Positions 12,010-25,500 of a DNA stretch of 64,000 nucleotides are shown here, one piece after another. The first letter of the stretch is position 1. Each line of letters starts with the position of its first letter. A model generated the notes under the pieces. It made no database searches and was not told the origin of the DNA. It worked only from the letters and a program-made list of their open reading frames with translations. Source of the stretch: Termitomyces sp. T153 (lineage: Eukaryota > Basidiomycota > Agaricomycetes > Agaricales > Lyophyllaceae); NCBI GenBank assembly GCA_018296165.2, contig JACKQL020000035.1, positions 62,001 to 126,000 on the forward strand. The letters run 5' to 3'. Both the position numbers and the translations under genes were made by a program.

Positions 12010-12431
12010 GATTCAAGGATCAAACGTGAGAGATCCAGAAGGAGTATTTTTAGCACGGCGATGATTGGCTGCTATTTGAGGCACGCATCCGGCAGATGTC
12101 ACGCAAATGTCACACATGCGACACGCAATGCCAAGACTCAGTTTGCACTCTCTCAGGCTGGCCACGCGCACTGTCGAAGCACGTCCTCATCGTCCCAGAT
12201 GTCCTCGCCGCCCTCTCTCCGCCGCCCTCGTCGTCTCTCTCTGTCCCATCCCCATGAGCCCTCGTTGCCAGTGCCGTCTGAGCCCAGAGTCATCTAAAAT
12301 AGCTCATGGATGAAAGTCTTGGCAAAAAGGCTTGGATGTTCACAAAAATAGGACTGTGCTCCAGGACATAAGAGCAATCTCTGGGCAACCTCAGGTCTTG
12401 GCCCCATCTATCTCTCCCATTCACAATTGCA
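12010..12431. promoter_or_regulatory. Divergent promoter region
   Basis: About 420 bp between the divergent start codons of the exonuclease and the next plus-strand gene. It has pyrimidine-rich runs near 12190-12250, and no specific motif was recognised. Confidence 0.4.
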
Positions 12432-13253
12432 ATGAGTTCCACGTCCTCCCCGATTTTCGATGCATCCCGTCCTCGTACTCCTCACGACAACGTCCGCCAA
12501 CTAGTCTCCAGTGCCTTTTCCGTCCTTGACCAAGTAATAGCCCGTCGCCTCTCCCCTCAGCTAAAACTCACAACGCTCTCTCATACAGCCACCGCCTCCA
12601 ACTCTCCGTGAAATACTGACAGCCTACCGTATGAAAGGCGACGGTGACCGCGAAATGCTTCTGGCCATGTTGAATGCCAAGGCTTCAGAGGACCAGGTCT
12701 GTGTCTATTCTCATTCTTTCCCTAGAATAGAATACTGATATGTCACTAGCGTATCGCCTCCGTGGCATCGCTGCAGCGTTCTTTGTTAGACGCCTACCAA
12801 ATCCCCTGGCAAGAAAGATCTTGCCACTCAACGCAGCCGCAGCCGCATAGCAGTCATCACTACCCAACACCCAGTTTTACGCAGTCGCCCCGTCTGTGTG
12901 ATAGGAAATCCAGGCGCCAGCACCATCACTATCATCACCTCCCTATGGGCACTCGAGCTTCTCCGCGTGTGCACCATCAAAGTGGTCTTCCGCCTCTACG
13001 TGATGTGACAATGTACCAAGATTATCCGTCCCGAAAGCGTCATCGCACATCTCTCTCTCCACCTCTTCCGCATAGTTATGAAATACGCTCAAATTCTCGA
13101 CACAGCTCACAGCATGAACACTTACCACCATCTCCATACTCGTCCTCTGGACGGAGCGACTCTGCAGAATACTCTCCTCGTTCCCGAACATCTATGGCTA
13201 TTGGTTCCCTACTTTCTTCAGGGCCTTGCCCAGACCCGAACACTGAGGACTGA
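12432..13253 (+). CDS. Protein of unknown function, Ser/Pro/His-rich C-terminus
   Basis: Three exons are supported by codon phase. The ATG at 12432 opens MSSTSSPIFDASRPRTP, ending at SVLDQ. A 55-nt intron joins it to PPPTLREILTAYRMKGDGDR, and a second intron joins AKASEDQ to RIASVASLQRSLLDAYQ. The first about 90 residues look helical. The rest is low-complexity, with runs of His, Ser, Pro and Arg and an SRKRHRTSLSP segment that resembles a nuclear localisation signal. I recognise no family. Intact splicing and a clean stop at 13251-13253 argue that it is a real gene. Confidence 0.65.
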
Positions 13254-13893
13254 GGATATATGATTGATTGATCTGTTCTACCAGGGACTCGTTATCAGTC
13301 TTCCTATCTTGCTTTTGTCCTTCCTTGTGCTCTCCTGATCTATATTTTCCGTTGCTGTATACTATTTATCCTATCGCGAGTATACTATCTTCCACCACTG
13401 CTCCGCATGTACTTACATAGTTGCCGAACCCGACTATCGTTTATAATTTAGGCTTCAAGTTATCTATCAGAATTGAATACCCAGTATATTTGGCCAGGAG
13501 GTTGCATGAAAATCCGAACCCCGAGTTAGAAATTTTTAGAGCAAGCCACTTGGCTGTGAGCATGTGTCCAAACAAGTTAACGTTAGCGTTGATAAATACT
13601 ATTATAAGCAGGTTGTCAATTTGTTGCAAGGATACATACATATGCAGATAGATATCCATACAATACTGAAACGATAGATCTCTATTTTTGATTGATGCGT
13701 TATATTGGCAGATGTGTCCTTATGGGCATTCTCAAATTATTTCTCAAATTTCGGAGATCAATCGATCAAGTCCTGAAATAACGTTCACGTAAGCAAATGA
13801 GCCATTTTCACTTGGATGTACATAAATATAGAGAGGGTGTCACGTGTTTTTGAGCGCATTTGTCAAAGGAATTGTCGAGAATTAACCCAAACG
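13254..13893. other. Intergenic region, nothing recognised
   Basis: 640 AT-rich bp between two plus-strand genes. The small open frames on either strand lack any supporting features. Confidence 0.5.
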
Positions 13894-15372
13894 ATGAGCA
13901 CGTCGGACGACGAATTCGATAATCTTCCAGACGATCTCTGTCAAGTCGAAGGCGTCGACTGGGACCAAATTCTACCAGTGCTACCCCTATTTTCTACAGA
14001 CCCTTCGCAAGATTCATTTCAACGTGCCGCTATTGCAGCTCGATCATCGTTCAGTACAGATTCGTCGCAGTATTCTTGCGACGACGATGATTTGGACCCT
14101 ACGTTCTTCGCAGAACTAGATAATCTAGAGAAGGATATCGTGCAATCCCAACAAGGGTCCTCTAGGATTGCATGTACGGTCGATCTAAACCCGTAGTGTA
14201 GTAATTACTTGCTAAATCTCCTGTTCCGACAGTAAATGGCCGTGCATGTTCATTAGAACACTCTCTGATAGGTGAAGTTTATGTTTCTCGGAGCGAATGC
14301 ACCTGACGGCTGGATGTATCCCAGCACAAGGGAACGATGGCAGTATGTAAATTACTTCATAATTCATTTCCGTCCTCACCTTTGCCTCGAGCCTCGCCTT
14401 CTGAATTGCGAAACTCCGACTCGGTTCATTCAACTTCTTTGTCTGGTACGTCGCCGTAATTCTGGGAATGACTATAGCAAACAGAGTCGATCGTGCAGGA
14501 AACATACGGCAGCCGATTGCTTCGTCTTCTTCATCTTGTAGGTTTCTTGGCATATAGTGGCTCATGACCAACGCATGACCCCTAGCTCGACCCAAATCGC
14601 GCAAAAGAGCCAGGGAATCTTCCCCCCTGAACGCCCCAGACAAAAAAGGTAAAGGCAAAGCTGAAAACAAAGATGTTTGGCAAGTTCTTTCCGGAATCGA
14701 AGATGAGCTAACATGTCCAATGTAAGTCTATTGTTTGGTCATCGGAATGTTTACGAAACATGTCTCGTTTGCTAGATGTTCCGATATCTTGTTGGTCAAC
14801 ACGGTTAATTTGTGCATACAAGCATCTGAATATCTGTTATAGTGTGGCTGCTCATGTTTGCAACCCCTGTGGGCATAGTATATGCGGTGAATGCGGGTGG
14901 CAATGGAAGAGAAAAGGCGTGAGTTCGATTTCTCATGCTTGCACTGCAAAGATGGCTCTAGCTTCTATAAACAGAAGACCAATTGTGCCATATGTCGTAC
15001 AGAGCTCGCGCGTGACATGCCCTTGATACCCAATTTTGCAATGGACAACACTATTGAGAAGCATATCGCGGCGCTGGGACACAGCGGCATATCAGAGTGG
15101 AAAATTAGTGGATCCAAGCACATAGAGTGGCTCGGTCGAAAGGAGTAAGTGTAATTATTTTCCCACTTGCGCGATTTCGCTCATGTTCCTCGTTTAGACA
15201 GTGGAAAAAAGGTGCCGTCGAAAGAACGAAAGCAAAGGTTCCGGAGAGGCAATCGAATCAAGCGATCATCGTTTGGGAGATTTTGGATGAGGATGAGCTG
15301 GATGAGATAGATTACGATGATTTCGATTCTGGTTCGAGGCTTGTACGATCACGACGTCGACGCGTACGTTGA
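13894..15372 (+). CDS. RING-finger protein, putative E3 ubiquitin ligase
   Basis: The ATG at 13894 starts an acidic N-terminus (MSTSDDEFDNLPDD). Small exons then encode a Ser-rich linker (SSPLPRASPSELRNSDS) and a basic nuclear-localisation-like RPKSRKRARE. The RING domain is assembled over several 50-60-nt introns: CPICSDIF, then VCNPCGHSICGECGW, then NCAICR, giving a C3HC4 zinc pattern with the His in CGH. After the RING come a helical segment (NTIEKHIAALG) and a very acidic stretch (EILDEDELDEIDYDDFD), then a basic end. The stop is at 15370-15372. All exon phases I checked stay open. It resembles nuclear RING ligases that read substrates through other segments; no second known domain is visible, so targets cannot be named. 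Confidence 0.8.
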
Positions 15373-15467
15373 TACATGATAACGTCATCATCATCTGATC
15401 CGTTTCTTGTTCTTCTCGCTTGCAACGCCCAAGACACAATTCAGCACCTTCCACGTCTCCTCCTCTC

Positions 15468-17410
15468 ATGCACATTGTCTTCAATCCTGCCCTTTCCGAA
15501 ATCAACCATGTTTCTATTGACGACCCGCCTACACTTCTCAATTTCACAGCGACCCTCAGCGTTTCTGACTATCAAGAGCTAAAAAAAGATGGTGGTCGCG
15601 TACAACTTTGGTCGGACATCCCTTATGAGAGAGCACCTGCACCGTACAGCGAATGGACTCCATGTGACTTTGGACTCAACGCGACCAATTTGTCTTCTCT
15701 TCAGGAGATTTCTCTGAGTCTAGTAGACCATGAGTCATCTCCTGGAACCGCTGTTCTGACGCTTCAATTACTCGTTCCACTATGCGATAAGAGACGCTTT
15801 TCATACACATACCGCATCTTGTATCCTAGTGGTGAGATAAGGTGGCTTGGCGAGTTTGGACAGAATGGGACATTAGTATGTGAGTATACAGCTACTGAAA
15901 TCACACTTGGACTTGCGGCGGGCTGGACTCGTAAGGAGGGGATGTATATGTGGACTGACAAGAACATTCGGACGGATACACCAGTGCTGAAGCTTGCGAA
16001 ACCAGACGAGTATCTCGCTTTGACTGTTGGCAGTAACAATGGGCAAGCAATTCTTTTGTTCGATTTCGGATAGACTGATGATTGCTGAGTAGTGCTTTTC
16101 TTGCTTTGCTTACCGCCCGACACAATAAACGTTCAGTATCAGTACTTCCTGAGTACATCTTGTGCGCGTCTCCCGCTGGCGTCATCCATGTTCAGCCAGA
16201 AAAGACCATTACAGTTACTGGAGATGGCCCTTTTGTCCTGAGTTCTCTCCCCCGTCGGCAGTCTGACCTGCGCCTACTCGAGAGCATGATCCTGGAGCAT
16301 TGTTCTCCCGAACGCGTTGCAATTACTCTACTTGGTGAATGTATGCTGATTACCAAAAAGGACACGCTCCCTGTTGAAGGCATTATCATGACTACTACAA
16401 CACCCCCTTCTATTCCCACAGACACGCTGCGCTCAATTCTACCTTCTCAGACAACTGCAACTCCATATCTACTCTTTGCTCCTCAGACTTTCGGAGCCCG
16501 TCTCCTCACCGATGCAGACACGGTTACATTTACAAGCCCCGGTCCATTCGTCCTCAGTCCTGCCTTCAACATGACATCCAAGACGCGTATCTCGATTCTG
16601 AGCCCACATAAATCAGCCTACCTCGTCTCCACTGCCAACAATCTACCTACGCCGCCACCAACGCCGGAATGGATGCCACGTTCAATCATCCCCGATCCTC
16701 GTCTCCATGAACCTGTTTCACAGACGCCGCCTGAAGTCGTCGTGGTCCAACCGGCTGAAGGAGGAATCAACGCTGATGACTCTGATACGCAGGATGGTGG
16801 AAATACAAACGACGAGATGGTTAGATCTTTCCCGAGGCTATGCTTGCGAGCGGTGACCTTACCAGCAAGGTATCTATTATCGGTCGCGCTGTTCTTCCTA
16901 ACGCCGGTGGTCAGGCTGATCTTCGGAAAATCCACTCCTGGGGACGACCAGTCCGCGGAAGATACAGTTGCTATTGACGTCCAGGACAACGGTGCTTCAG
17001 ACATTGTGAATGATAGTGACAGCGCACACGATGGCGCCGATGTTAATGCCAATTACGGCAAGGATAGTGAAAGCGGCGCGCATGAAAACGCCCTCCGAGA
17101 TATTATTGCCCGAAGCCTGGCGAGTGACGGTACTGCTGGTATTGATATACCTAGACCCGAGCTGGAGATGTTGGAGAGTTGTCCCAAGGTGCTTCTGGTG
17201 GAGGTTGATGAAGGCGGTACGGTCAGGCTTGCGGTGTGGGAGGGTGAAACGTGCGGAGTTGTTAATGCTGAGATGAACGGGAAGCGCGTTCCCGTTAGCC
17301 GCCGTATGGATGATTCCGCTCAGACTCGTGTCGAGTTTTGGGAGTTGGCGGTTGATGCAGGAGGGACGTTACGGATTTCTTATGATGAGGACAAGACTCA
17401 GGCTTGCTGA
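15468..17410 (+). CDS. Conserved-looking protein of unknown function with one membrane segment
   Basis: Two long exons. The first starts at the ATG at 15468 (MHIVFNPALSE) and encodes a beta-rich region containing RRFSYTYRILYPSGEIRWLG. A phase-1 intron from about 16033 to 16137 joins it to SVLPEYILCASPAGV. The second exon contains another beta-rich block with repeated Thr/Pro runs. A hydrophobic segment, YLLSVALFFLTPVVRLIFG, lies near 16870-16930 and could span a membrane. An acidic linker (DDSDTQDGGNTNDE and similar) and a final globular part follow, ending at 17408-17410. I do not recognise the family. Length and an uninterrupted second exon of more than 1.2 kb make it a confident gene of unknown role. 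Confidence 0.7.
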
Positions 17411-17498
17411 GGACATTTTTTTTTTGCTATTTGGACAGACATTTATGAATCAGGACATGTTGAATGAAATAGTATCCTCGATGTGTATAGTACAATAT

Positions 17499-18464
17499 CT
17501 AGAGTTCCTCACCTTCTCCGTATTCCTCATCTCTTCTCCATCTTGTTCGTTCGTCGTGGTGACTAAAGGTCGACACGGATTGGGCAACAATGTCGTCCAG
17601 CATTTCCTGAGGCAGCGCATACTCCGACTCACGCACAACTATCGCGTAGACCGCTGGACGCAACATTAATTGAGCAGGAAACTAGAGCAAGGACGGGCAT
17701 ACCATCTTCAATCTTTTCAAGAGACTGGGCAGTAACAGTTTGCTTTTTAGAAAGATCTCGTATGTACGGAGTGACGCGTTCGAAATCTGACCCGCCGGTG
17801 AGCATGACTCGCGTAGAAGATGCAGGATTGACGTACCTGCTTTGCATGCGCGGACAAATGCACAGACTTCAATGGCCGTTGCACGGCCACCCCGACGTGA
17901 GATGGCCGATATTGCAAAGCGCATCAGTTCGCCGGTGAGATCAGAGAGACCCAGAAGATAATCAGAGACCGTCAGTGGGAAATACTGTGTGCTATCAGAT
18001 AAGGAGGGTTGTAGGTAGACGGAGAAAGGCATACTGGGACACCGTCTGAGTCAGAGAGAGTCTGCTGGACTTGGTCGAACGTGATGAGGGATCTGTGTTC
18101 GAGGTAGTGTGCGAAGCTGAGGGCCTCGATGTACTCTTGGAGGCCAGGCGAGACTTGGCGCTGGTACCTCCAGAAGCGATCGCCTTGGAGCTCGTGCTTG
18201 AGAGAGGCATAGAGGTCCTGGACCTCGCGGAGTTTTTCCCTGCCCTTTGCGGCGGCATTTGCGGGGGCGTCGTCAGAGTCGGACTCGACGACGATGCGGT
18301 GGAGGAGGAAGATGGTGCGCTTGGAGAGATTGGTGACATCGCGGCTGGCCTGGTGCGGTGAGTCGGGGCGGGGGGCTGGAAGGAAACGATACCTTGATGA
18401 GACGCTCGCGGCGGTCGTTGTAGTCGTCGAGACTGGCCCTGAAGCGGTGGAAGGAAGAGAGCAT
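17499..18464 (-). CDS. TSNAX: Translin-associated protein X (TRAX) homologue
   Basis: Translin-superfamily protein. In other organisms TRAX supplies the RNase active site of the translin/TRAX (C3PO) complex. From the ATG at 18464, FHRFRASLDDYNDRRERLIK is spliced over a short intron to ASRDVTNLSKRTIFLLHRI, the conserved start of the family. The middle has YIEALSFAHYLEHRSLITFD, then YLLGLSDLTGELMRFAI. DLTGELMR is characteristic of TRAX rather than translin, and its Glu belongs to the catalytic acidic set. The C-terminal helices show RDLSKKQTVTAQSLEKIED joined over an intron to AVYAIVVRESE. The stop is at 17499-17501. A translin partner is not encoded in this window. Confidence 0.88.
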
Positions 18465-18536
18465 GGATCACGTGAGTGACTGCGGAGGTAGCGGCGCTGA
18501 TTGTTGGAGGCGACGACGACGACGACGACAACGACG

Positions 18537-19378
18537 ATGGCTTTTGCTTCGCGACCGGGCTGCCCGATGTGCAGCATTGTGCAGTCGGCATCGCACGCCA
18601 CGGGCGACTGCGACGTGCTCTGGCGCGACGAGAACTTCACTGCATACCGGGAAAAGGCGCACCCGGTGTCGTCCAAGGGCCACATCGTCGTTGCATTCAA
18701 GCAAGTCGTCTCTCTTTTCCCTTGCGCCCTGCTCATCTCTGCACAGCCTCCACGTCCCCTCCATATACACTCTCGTGCGTCCTCTTTTCTCTTCTCTCCC
18801 GTCCCTCATCTCTCCCAGTCGTCCAGCGACCTCCCCCTCCTCGTCAACGTCAGGATCCTCGCAACCCGTCTCCTCGCCTCCCTCCTCCCTCCCGACGAGA
18901 ACCTCTTTCGCATCGGCTTCATCGCTCCCCCCTTCAGAGACAACAAAATCCCAGTCACCGACCATCTCCACTGCCATGCGTACATCGCCCCTCCTGATCT
19001 CATGGGCTGGTGGCGCGGCATTGCCTACGGCCCCCTTGCATGGTACCCCGTAGACGATCTAATCGCCGAGATCAGGTACCTCGTCTCTCTCCTGCTGTCT
19101 GTCTCTTGTGCTCAGCCGTCCCCAGAGAGTCTGTCTCAAACAATCGCGTCAAGTCAGGCTACGAGAACCGCCCCCGCGCCCCCATCGACATGGTTCCTTC
19201 CGCCGGCGCACGTTCTGGCACTGCTGACGGCACTGAGACCTCCGAACCCAGCATCGCCAACACCGAAGCAGACCTCGAGGATGGCGAGGGAAACACTCCT
19301 GCGCGTCTTGTGTCGCCCCCTCGGTCCCCCGAGGCTTACACGGCGCCTCAGAGTCGCACACCCAGTCTGCGCGTCTAG
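18537..19378 (+). CDS. HIT-domain nucleotide hydrolase
   Basis: Member of the histidine-triad superfamily. The ATG at 18537 begins MAFASRPGCPMCSIV, a Cys pair typical of HINT3/aprataxin-like HIT proteins. KAHPVSSKGHIVVAFK follows, then after intron removal SSSDLPLLVNVRILA. The signature HxHxH triad is DHLHCHAYIAP near 18960-18990, downstream of RIGFIAPPFRDN. A tail joined over an intron near 19075-19130 reads RESVSNNRVKSGYENRPR and ends in a Ser/Pro-rich disordered region; the stop is at 19376-19378. The second exon boundary (about 18700-18820) is uncertain: that stretch stays open if unspliced, yet contains plausible GT/AG sites and a HVPSIYTL-like piece in another frame. Only 72 bp separate it from the divergent TRAX gene. 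Confidence 0.82.
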
Positions 19379-19519
19379 CTTTATTCATCATCGTATCATA
19401 TCATCGCGCGTATTATGGACTGTGTCTCAATACCTATATACCACGTACTCCACCTGTGTACAGATTATTCGTCATCAAGTTTAATAGCTAGAGGCTAGCA
19501 AGTACTCGTAAGAAATACG

Positions 19520-22500
19520 TCATGCATCTGTGTCCGCCTGTTACTAATGTATCACCATCTTGCACATTACTTTACTCACAATAAGACGATCCCGTTAATA
19601 ACGTTGACAGCGCCGCAAGCTGATCATCATCAAACCGTTTCGAGTCTTCGTGCCACGTATCCTGATGTGTCCGCTTAAAGTTGCTCGCACACTTGCGCAC
19701 AGTCGTCGAGATCGGAATCTTGAAGCCGAATATCAGAAAAATAACAACGTAAATCAGTTTCACGCCCACGACGGGAACAAAACACCGAATGTGGGTGCAT
19801 TGGTACGCACGGGATCGTAGGTGTGCTCCGCAAGGACATTCGTCAGCAACCCAGGCATCCACTTTTCCACCGTGTAAGGATACGAATCAACCAATGCGCA
19901 AATCCCGAGGATCGCCGCATGCCTGTGACGTATCGCTTTGTTGTAGCCAGGATCATGTCGTGGCGGGATGTGACTGCTCTTCGCGAGACGGACGAAACGG
20001 TCCTAGTGTTTTGAAAAAACGTTTGCAGCAGACCTCCCAAAGGTGAACGAGGCATACTGACCTTGAGTGTCAAAACACTGCGTCTCGGAGAGAGGCGCAG
20101 GATTCCAGATAGCGTTCTCATTACGTAGTGTAAGACTGCGTGAATCACAACAACCAGGATGCAAAAACTCACGTTGCTGCCATTTCGCGAACTTCGACCA
20201 CCTCATCATCCAGGCAGCTACAGAGCATCTCCAAGATTTCGACGATCTTGATCTCAGGAATCAGGGGAACTTGACGGAAGTAGAACACTGATAGATGGCA
20301 ATGGTTTTCCCGTCTCGGCAATGAAATGTTTGCTTGAGGACATACCTTGAACAAGCGGCAGCGCTTTGATACGGATCCGCCAGGACTGATAGAAAATCAG
20401 TACATTCCTCAAACATTTCAATCGAGTCCAGACGTACAGGTGAAGTCCGGATGGCTTCAAAGATACCATCCAGAATTTGTCCCACCATGACAAGAGGAGG
20501 CGTGACACCACACATTCTAACCAGAAGCGTACTGGCCCGATTCGAAAGTTCGGTGTTATCGTGTACTATTCAATGATCTTATAACCCATGAAAAATAGAA
20601 AAATACGATGGGACAAACGCTCTGTGAATCGAAGCAGTTCAGGCTACGAGAATCAGCAATTCTCTTCAATGACAAAACAAAACAATCTTACCAGCAGAGG
20701 TAGAATGTAGTCAAACGTTGATATCGCATTCACGTCATGCAGAGTGCGGTAGAACCATTTGCACACCAATATACCTACTCTGAAATGGAACCATGAGAGG
20801 ATACCACAATGGAGCGACGATAACTCTTACTTGTCGTATGTCGACTGGTAGGCCCGCACACCAGGAAGGCGCTCGTTCCGCCAGACTCCGAAACGATGTA
20901 CAAGCTCGTCCACCCGCTCTTTATGAAACACGCCGCGCATACCCATAATATCAAAATCTTTCGGGACAACTTGACATTCCTTTACGAAAACCTCGGGTGT
21001 CGGCAAGGATGGTTTGGGTCTCCACTATATAATTGACTTGATTAAGAACACCCACGAAATATTTGATGCACTTGCCTTGATCTTTTGCGTGAATGCAAGT
21101 ATTTCACCAATGTACGCGCGAAGCTGAACATGACTTGAATCAGCAGATACTCGATTCCATCCCAGTAATAACTCACATCATCGTGCTCGCTATTGATTTC
21201 TGCCCACGTCCGTGCCAGGGTATCCTCTGTCCAAGCATCGAACTTGCGTCCAAGCTCCTCATAGAAGGCGCGGAACAGAGACAGCACCTTAATGCCATCA
21301 AAGGTCATCTCGGCGTTGTAGTCAATATTCTTGAATTCATTTATGATGAATTCGACCAAGGGCTGGACACGACGAGGGTCTGTATGATAGAAGATATACT
21401 GCTTAATGGTCAGAAGTTTTCTAATCAAATGAACAGGGTTGCGATACCTCAAAAAAGGTTGTCCAGATCATGAGGGTGTCGGCCTTGATGTTCAGGAATA
21501 ATTGCTTCAAAAACGGTTTGAACCAGTTCCAGATCTTTTCTTGCTTAGTGGTTGACCAATGTTTTGAACCTTCCCAGTCATGCAATTGTAAGGCGCACAG
21601 TCAGTCAAAGACATAAACGACTTACCGGAAATAAGACCCGCGACAAACTCAGCAGCTGCTCGTTGTTTATTCTGATCCTTGTTCTGTAGTAGCTTCTCCA
21701 ATGTGGGTCGCAATGCCTCGAACGGTTCATCTTGTAATAGCTGGACTACAATAGGATATTAATTCCATATGATTCAAAAGTGAGTATACATACATATCGA
21801 CTTGACAAAAGAGGCATTATCCTGTGTAAGGGTCGTTTCCTGGGTTTCTTCTGCGTAACGTTCGGAGACTTCTTCCCAAAACTCCGGATCGATTGCCGAG
21901 TTACGAAGTGTCTCGATAGTGTCTTTGCTTGTTGGGTCCCATGCGGAAAAGGCCGATTTTGTAGGGCTAGGGGGGAGATACAACGCGACGGAGTCATCCC
22001 ATGCCACCCATCCAGGTGGATTTCGGTCGAGAAATCGTCTGGTAGGGTAATTCCTTTCGGTCATGAAAAAGCAACTTTCCCAGAAGAGAGTACTGACGGT
22101 TTTCGGATATCTTGATTAAGGTCAAAGGGAGTTCTATAATCGGCAAGTACCTTGGCGGTAAGTTTGTGTGATGGTTTGATAACCATCTTCATCTTCAAAG
22201 GGTTACGAACCCGCATCAGCGCCAAATCCATGGGAGTTATGCAGAAAGTTCGCAGCTTGATATTGCGAGCAATCTTTGTTACGGCTCGCTGTGCGTACTG
22301 TGGCCCTGCATCAGTCTACTTTGCAAACAGCAATGAAATGTGGTCTCACGTAACGCTGGGCAAAAGGAGAGATTGAGCACGGGCTACTCGCGACAATTGT
22401 ACACTTACGATTGTGGGATGATCATCATAAACTCTGTCCAAGAAGTACTGTAGATGCCTAGGCGACGTTGGCGCGTCACGTCGTACAAGCGTGCGAAGAG

Positions 22501-25500
22501 CCCTTGTTGCTACAATCTCATATCGCCAGTGGGTCGATTCTGATTCTCCAACATCCAGTACGGACAAAATCTACGATGACTAAATAAAGAACCATCAAAA
22601 GAGAGATAACAAAACAACGAACATTTCTTTGTGCAGCATTCTCGAAAAGTTGAGATCGCTCCATTCGTTGTTTTCTCAAACGAAAGACCAGATCTCTCTC
22701 CTCCGGATCATCACTCAAGCAGAGAGTGGCTCTGAGCTGGGCGATAGCTTTATCTACCCGCGGCGTTGGGATGTCGTAAACTAGATGATTCGGCTCAAGG
22801 AAACTACCAAGACCTACAACACGTCATCATGAAAGACGAATATCAGTATGTTCTTTGACTGTGTTGTAGAGAGAACAAACCGTTTTCGGCCACTACAGAA
22901 ACACACTCTTGGATTGAGGGCTCAGTGTAGACCAAAAGTCAGTTACAAAGGCATCAATGTGGATGACTTGAGATAAACCTTTTCATTGTGCTGGCAACCG
23001 AGGAGCCCTTCAATAACACTGGGAGACAACGAGGGTTCTACATAAGCGACTTGCGTGTCAACAATCACAACCGACATTTAGACAAGAACGAACCGGAGAT
23101 TGCATATTTTCCAATAGATGGCAAATTGAGAGTCCATAATGCGCCTTTCATCCGGTCATCATCTGTCCCAGGATCGAGAGCTTTGAAAAGGACTGGTAGA
23201 GCTCGACGGCGAACGCCATCATAAAACTGGAAAAAATGTCAAATCACAAACTACCACGAGCTAGATGGTTACTTCGCAAATAGAGTCCAATAAGGACTGG
23301 CTCGATCTGTGACAGTCAAAAGCACCGTGCGAAAAGCAGCTGAGATATACTGACCTCCTGATTATCGCATAATGCCACAGCGACCACTCGACTACATCAT
23401 CAATCAAGGCATTTTCAATTGCTCCGCGTCGACGCTCGATGGAATTCCAATGAAGTCGTGCGGAGTGATAATATCTGAGATATGAATCTAGGTCAAAACC
23501 GATAGATACATTTCATAGAACTAACCGTGCACGACGAACGTAGATAGCTCTTGGCCAGACTTTCTGATGAGCAAAATTCCTGGCGACATTCTTTTCGTTT
23601 CGATATTGCTCCTCGTTGACGGTGTAGCTGCGAGTTGCATTAGTCGCTGCATAATGCTAGCGATAGATGACTGACTTGTCCCTACTATCTCCATACTCGA
23701 GCAGGTATGTCCGCACAGCTCGAATCTGGTATCTCTTCTTGAGTGCTGATACTCCGAATGTGAAACGGGACGAACAAGCATATCAACAGCATCGACCGTG
23801 TTTTCTTCTCCTTGGTGCTGCAATGACATCGATGCTTTGTGTAGGAACATACCAAATCGATTTCGCAGCGAAGATATGTATTGGTACCGGGGATCTTCTA
23901 TGTCGGTGAGACAAAACCCAGACGCAATGGGACTAATAGAGGCAATCATCTCTGGTAATTCGTTCCTGAAGCTAGATGAATATCATCAAATGTCTTCGCA
24001 ATTTGTGCCTTACAGAATGTCCGTAGTTACAATAGCGGACGCGGCTTCCTCGGGCGTAATCTTTTGTTGCAGGAGTGTGGGTATCCCAGAGAATGCATTT
24101 CGAACAAAACTCAGGTGCCTACAATGGAAATTGAATGAGTCTTGGCCTATTTTGTCCGGTAGATACTGACCTGCAAAAGTCGTTCCGCCAGGTCTCATCT
24201 CGAAGCGTATCTGAGTAACATATTGAGTCTAAGCTGCAAGAGGTGACAAAATCGAAATTTACCATCTTCAATCAGATGTTCTAAGATGGCAAGAGCTGGC
24301 TCGATCAGGATCTTAAATATGTCGACTGCAAACTGAATCTCCTCCTCGTTTGGTGTATGCCACGATAGCTGACCTGCATGTGAGATTCTGTGAGCCGCCT
24401 TCAAGAAGTTAACATCTACCTTGACGTTTTCAGGGGCGTACAACTTTCCCCAATGTTGATGATGTTTCGTATGAAAATCTAGATATACTAAGTTCAAGTC
24501 TAATTCTTGGTTCGTCAACGTACCAGTCCCATTCCACTCGTCAGGGTTGACAAATTTATTTTCCAAAGGATATGTATGCGTCAAAGTTAGTAATACGCTA
24601 GAAAGTAATTTTCCGCTCCAAGAATATCCACGTTTTGAGTAAGTTTTGTTGTGTAATAATTTCAAAAGGGATAATAGCTCTTCCTTGTATCTTAGTAGCT
24701 GTAGTAACAATGAGTTCAATCGGATGACAGATACTCTGAGAACATACAGATTTTCCGTCGCTGAAAAGGATAGTTAGTCGTGATGGTCTGAGTAAAGTAT
24801 GATTCTCTCACTTGTAAATTGTCCCGCGCAGAATAGCCAAGTCTGTAGAGAACTAAGAACTCGAATCAGGAGGGAAGTGAAAGACGTACTCCAGTGCAAT
24901 GTAGCGTCCGATGGAAGAGGAGATGATAAAGATGTAGTCCGGAGAGAACTTGCGCCGTTCTCAAGTTCGTGTCGTATTTTCCCCGCACAAAATGAAAAGA
25001 ATTTTGTATGTGTCTTGATAGGATCTGCATTTGCAACACACTCCACGAGTTGATGGATCGCCCGTACAGCGTTTGGACGGACATTTGAACTGGCATAATC
25101 GAAAATCATGTTGAGCACTAGGTCAAAAAGAGGTTCAGACAAGTGCACGCAGATCTGGCTACATGCACCAGTCACAGCATCAACAAGCTGGACTGCTGAT
25201 AATCAGAAAATTGTCAGAGAAGAGCCTGGCATGAGATCACTTGCTTTCGGTGATCCCTCCCGTCGATCCGTCAGGACCCTCATCGGGAAGATTTTCAAAT
25301 AGTTGAATCACCCTTCGGACCAAGCTAGCTACCCAGTCTGGAAGATTTCCTGTCGAGTCCTTTGGAAGCACGTCAACTCTAGACAACGAAAGTAGATTGG
25401 AAAGCTCACCTTTAGCAAAGCATCTTCCTCCTCAATAGTCAGCCGCTGCTCAATATCAGTATATTGATCATCCATATCATCCAGTGAAAACGAAGGCAGA

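Noticed and set aside
14212..14670. Minus-strand 152-codon gene inside the RING locus
   Set aside because: The plus-strand exons of the RING gene run through this stretch in consistent phase; the minus frame has no motif.
18468..19053. Long overlapping frames on both strands around the TRAX and HIT genes
   Set aside because: They are low-complexity Arg/Ser/Pro or Glu/Gly shadows of the GC-rich HIT and TRAX exons and contain no motif.
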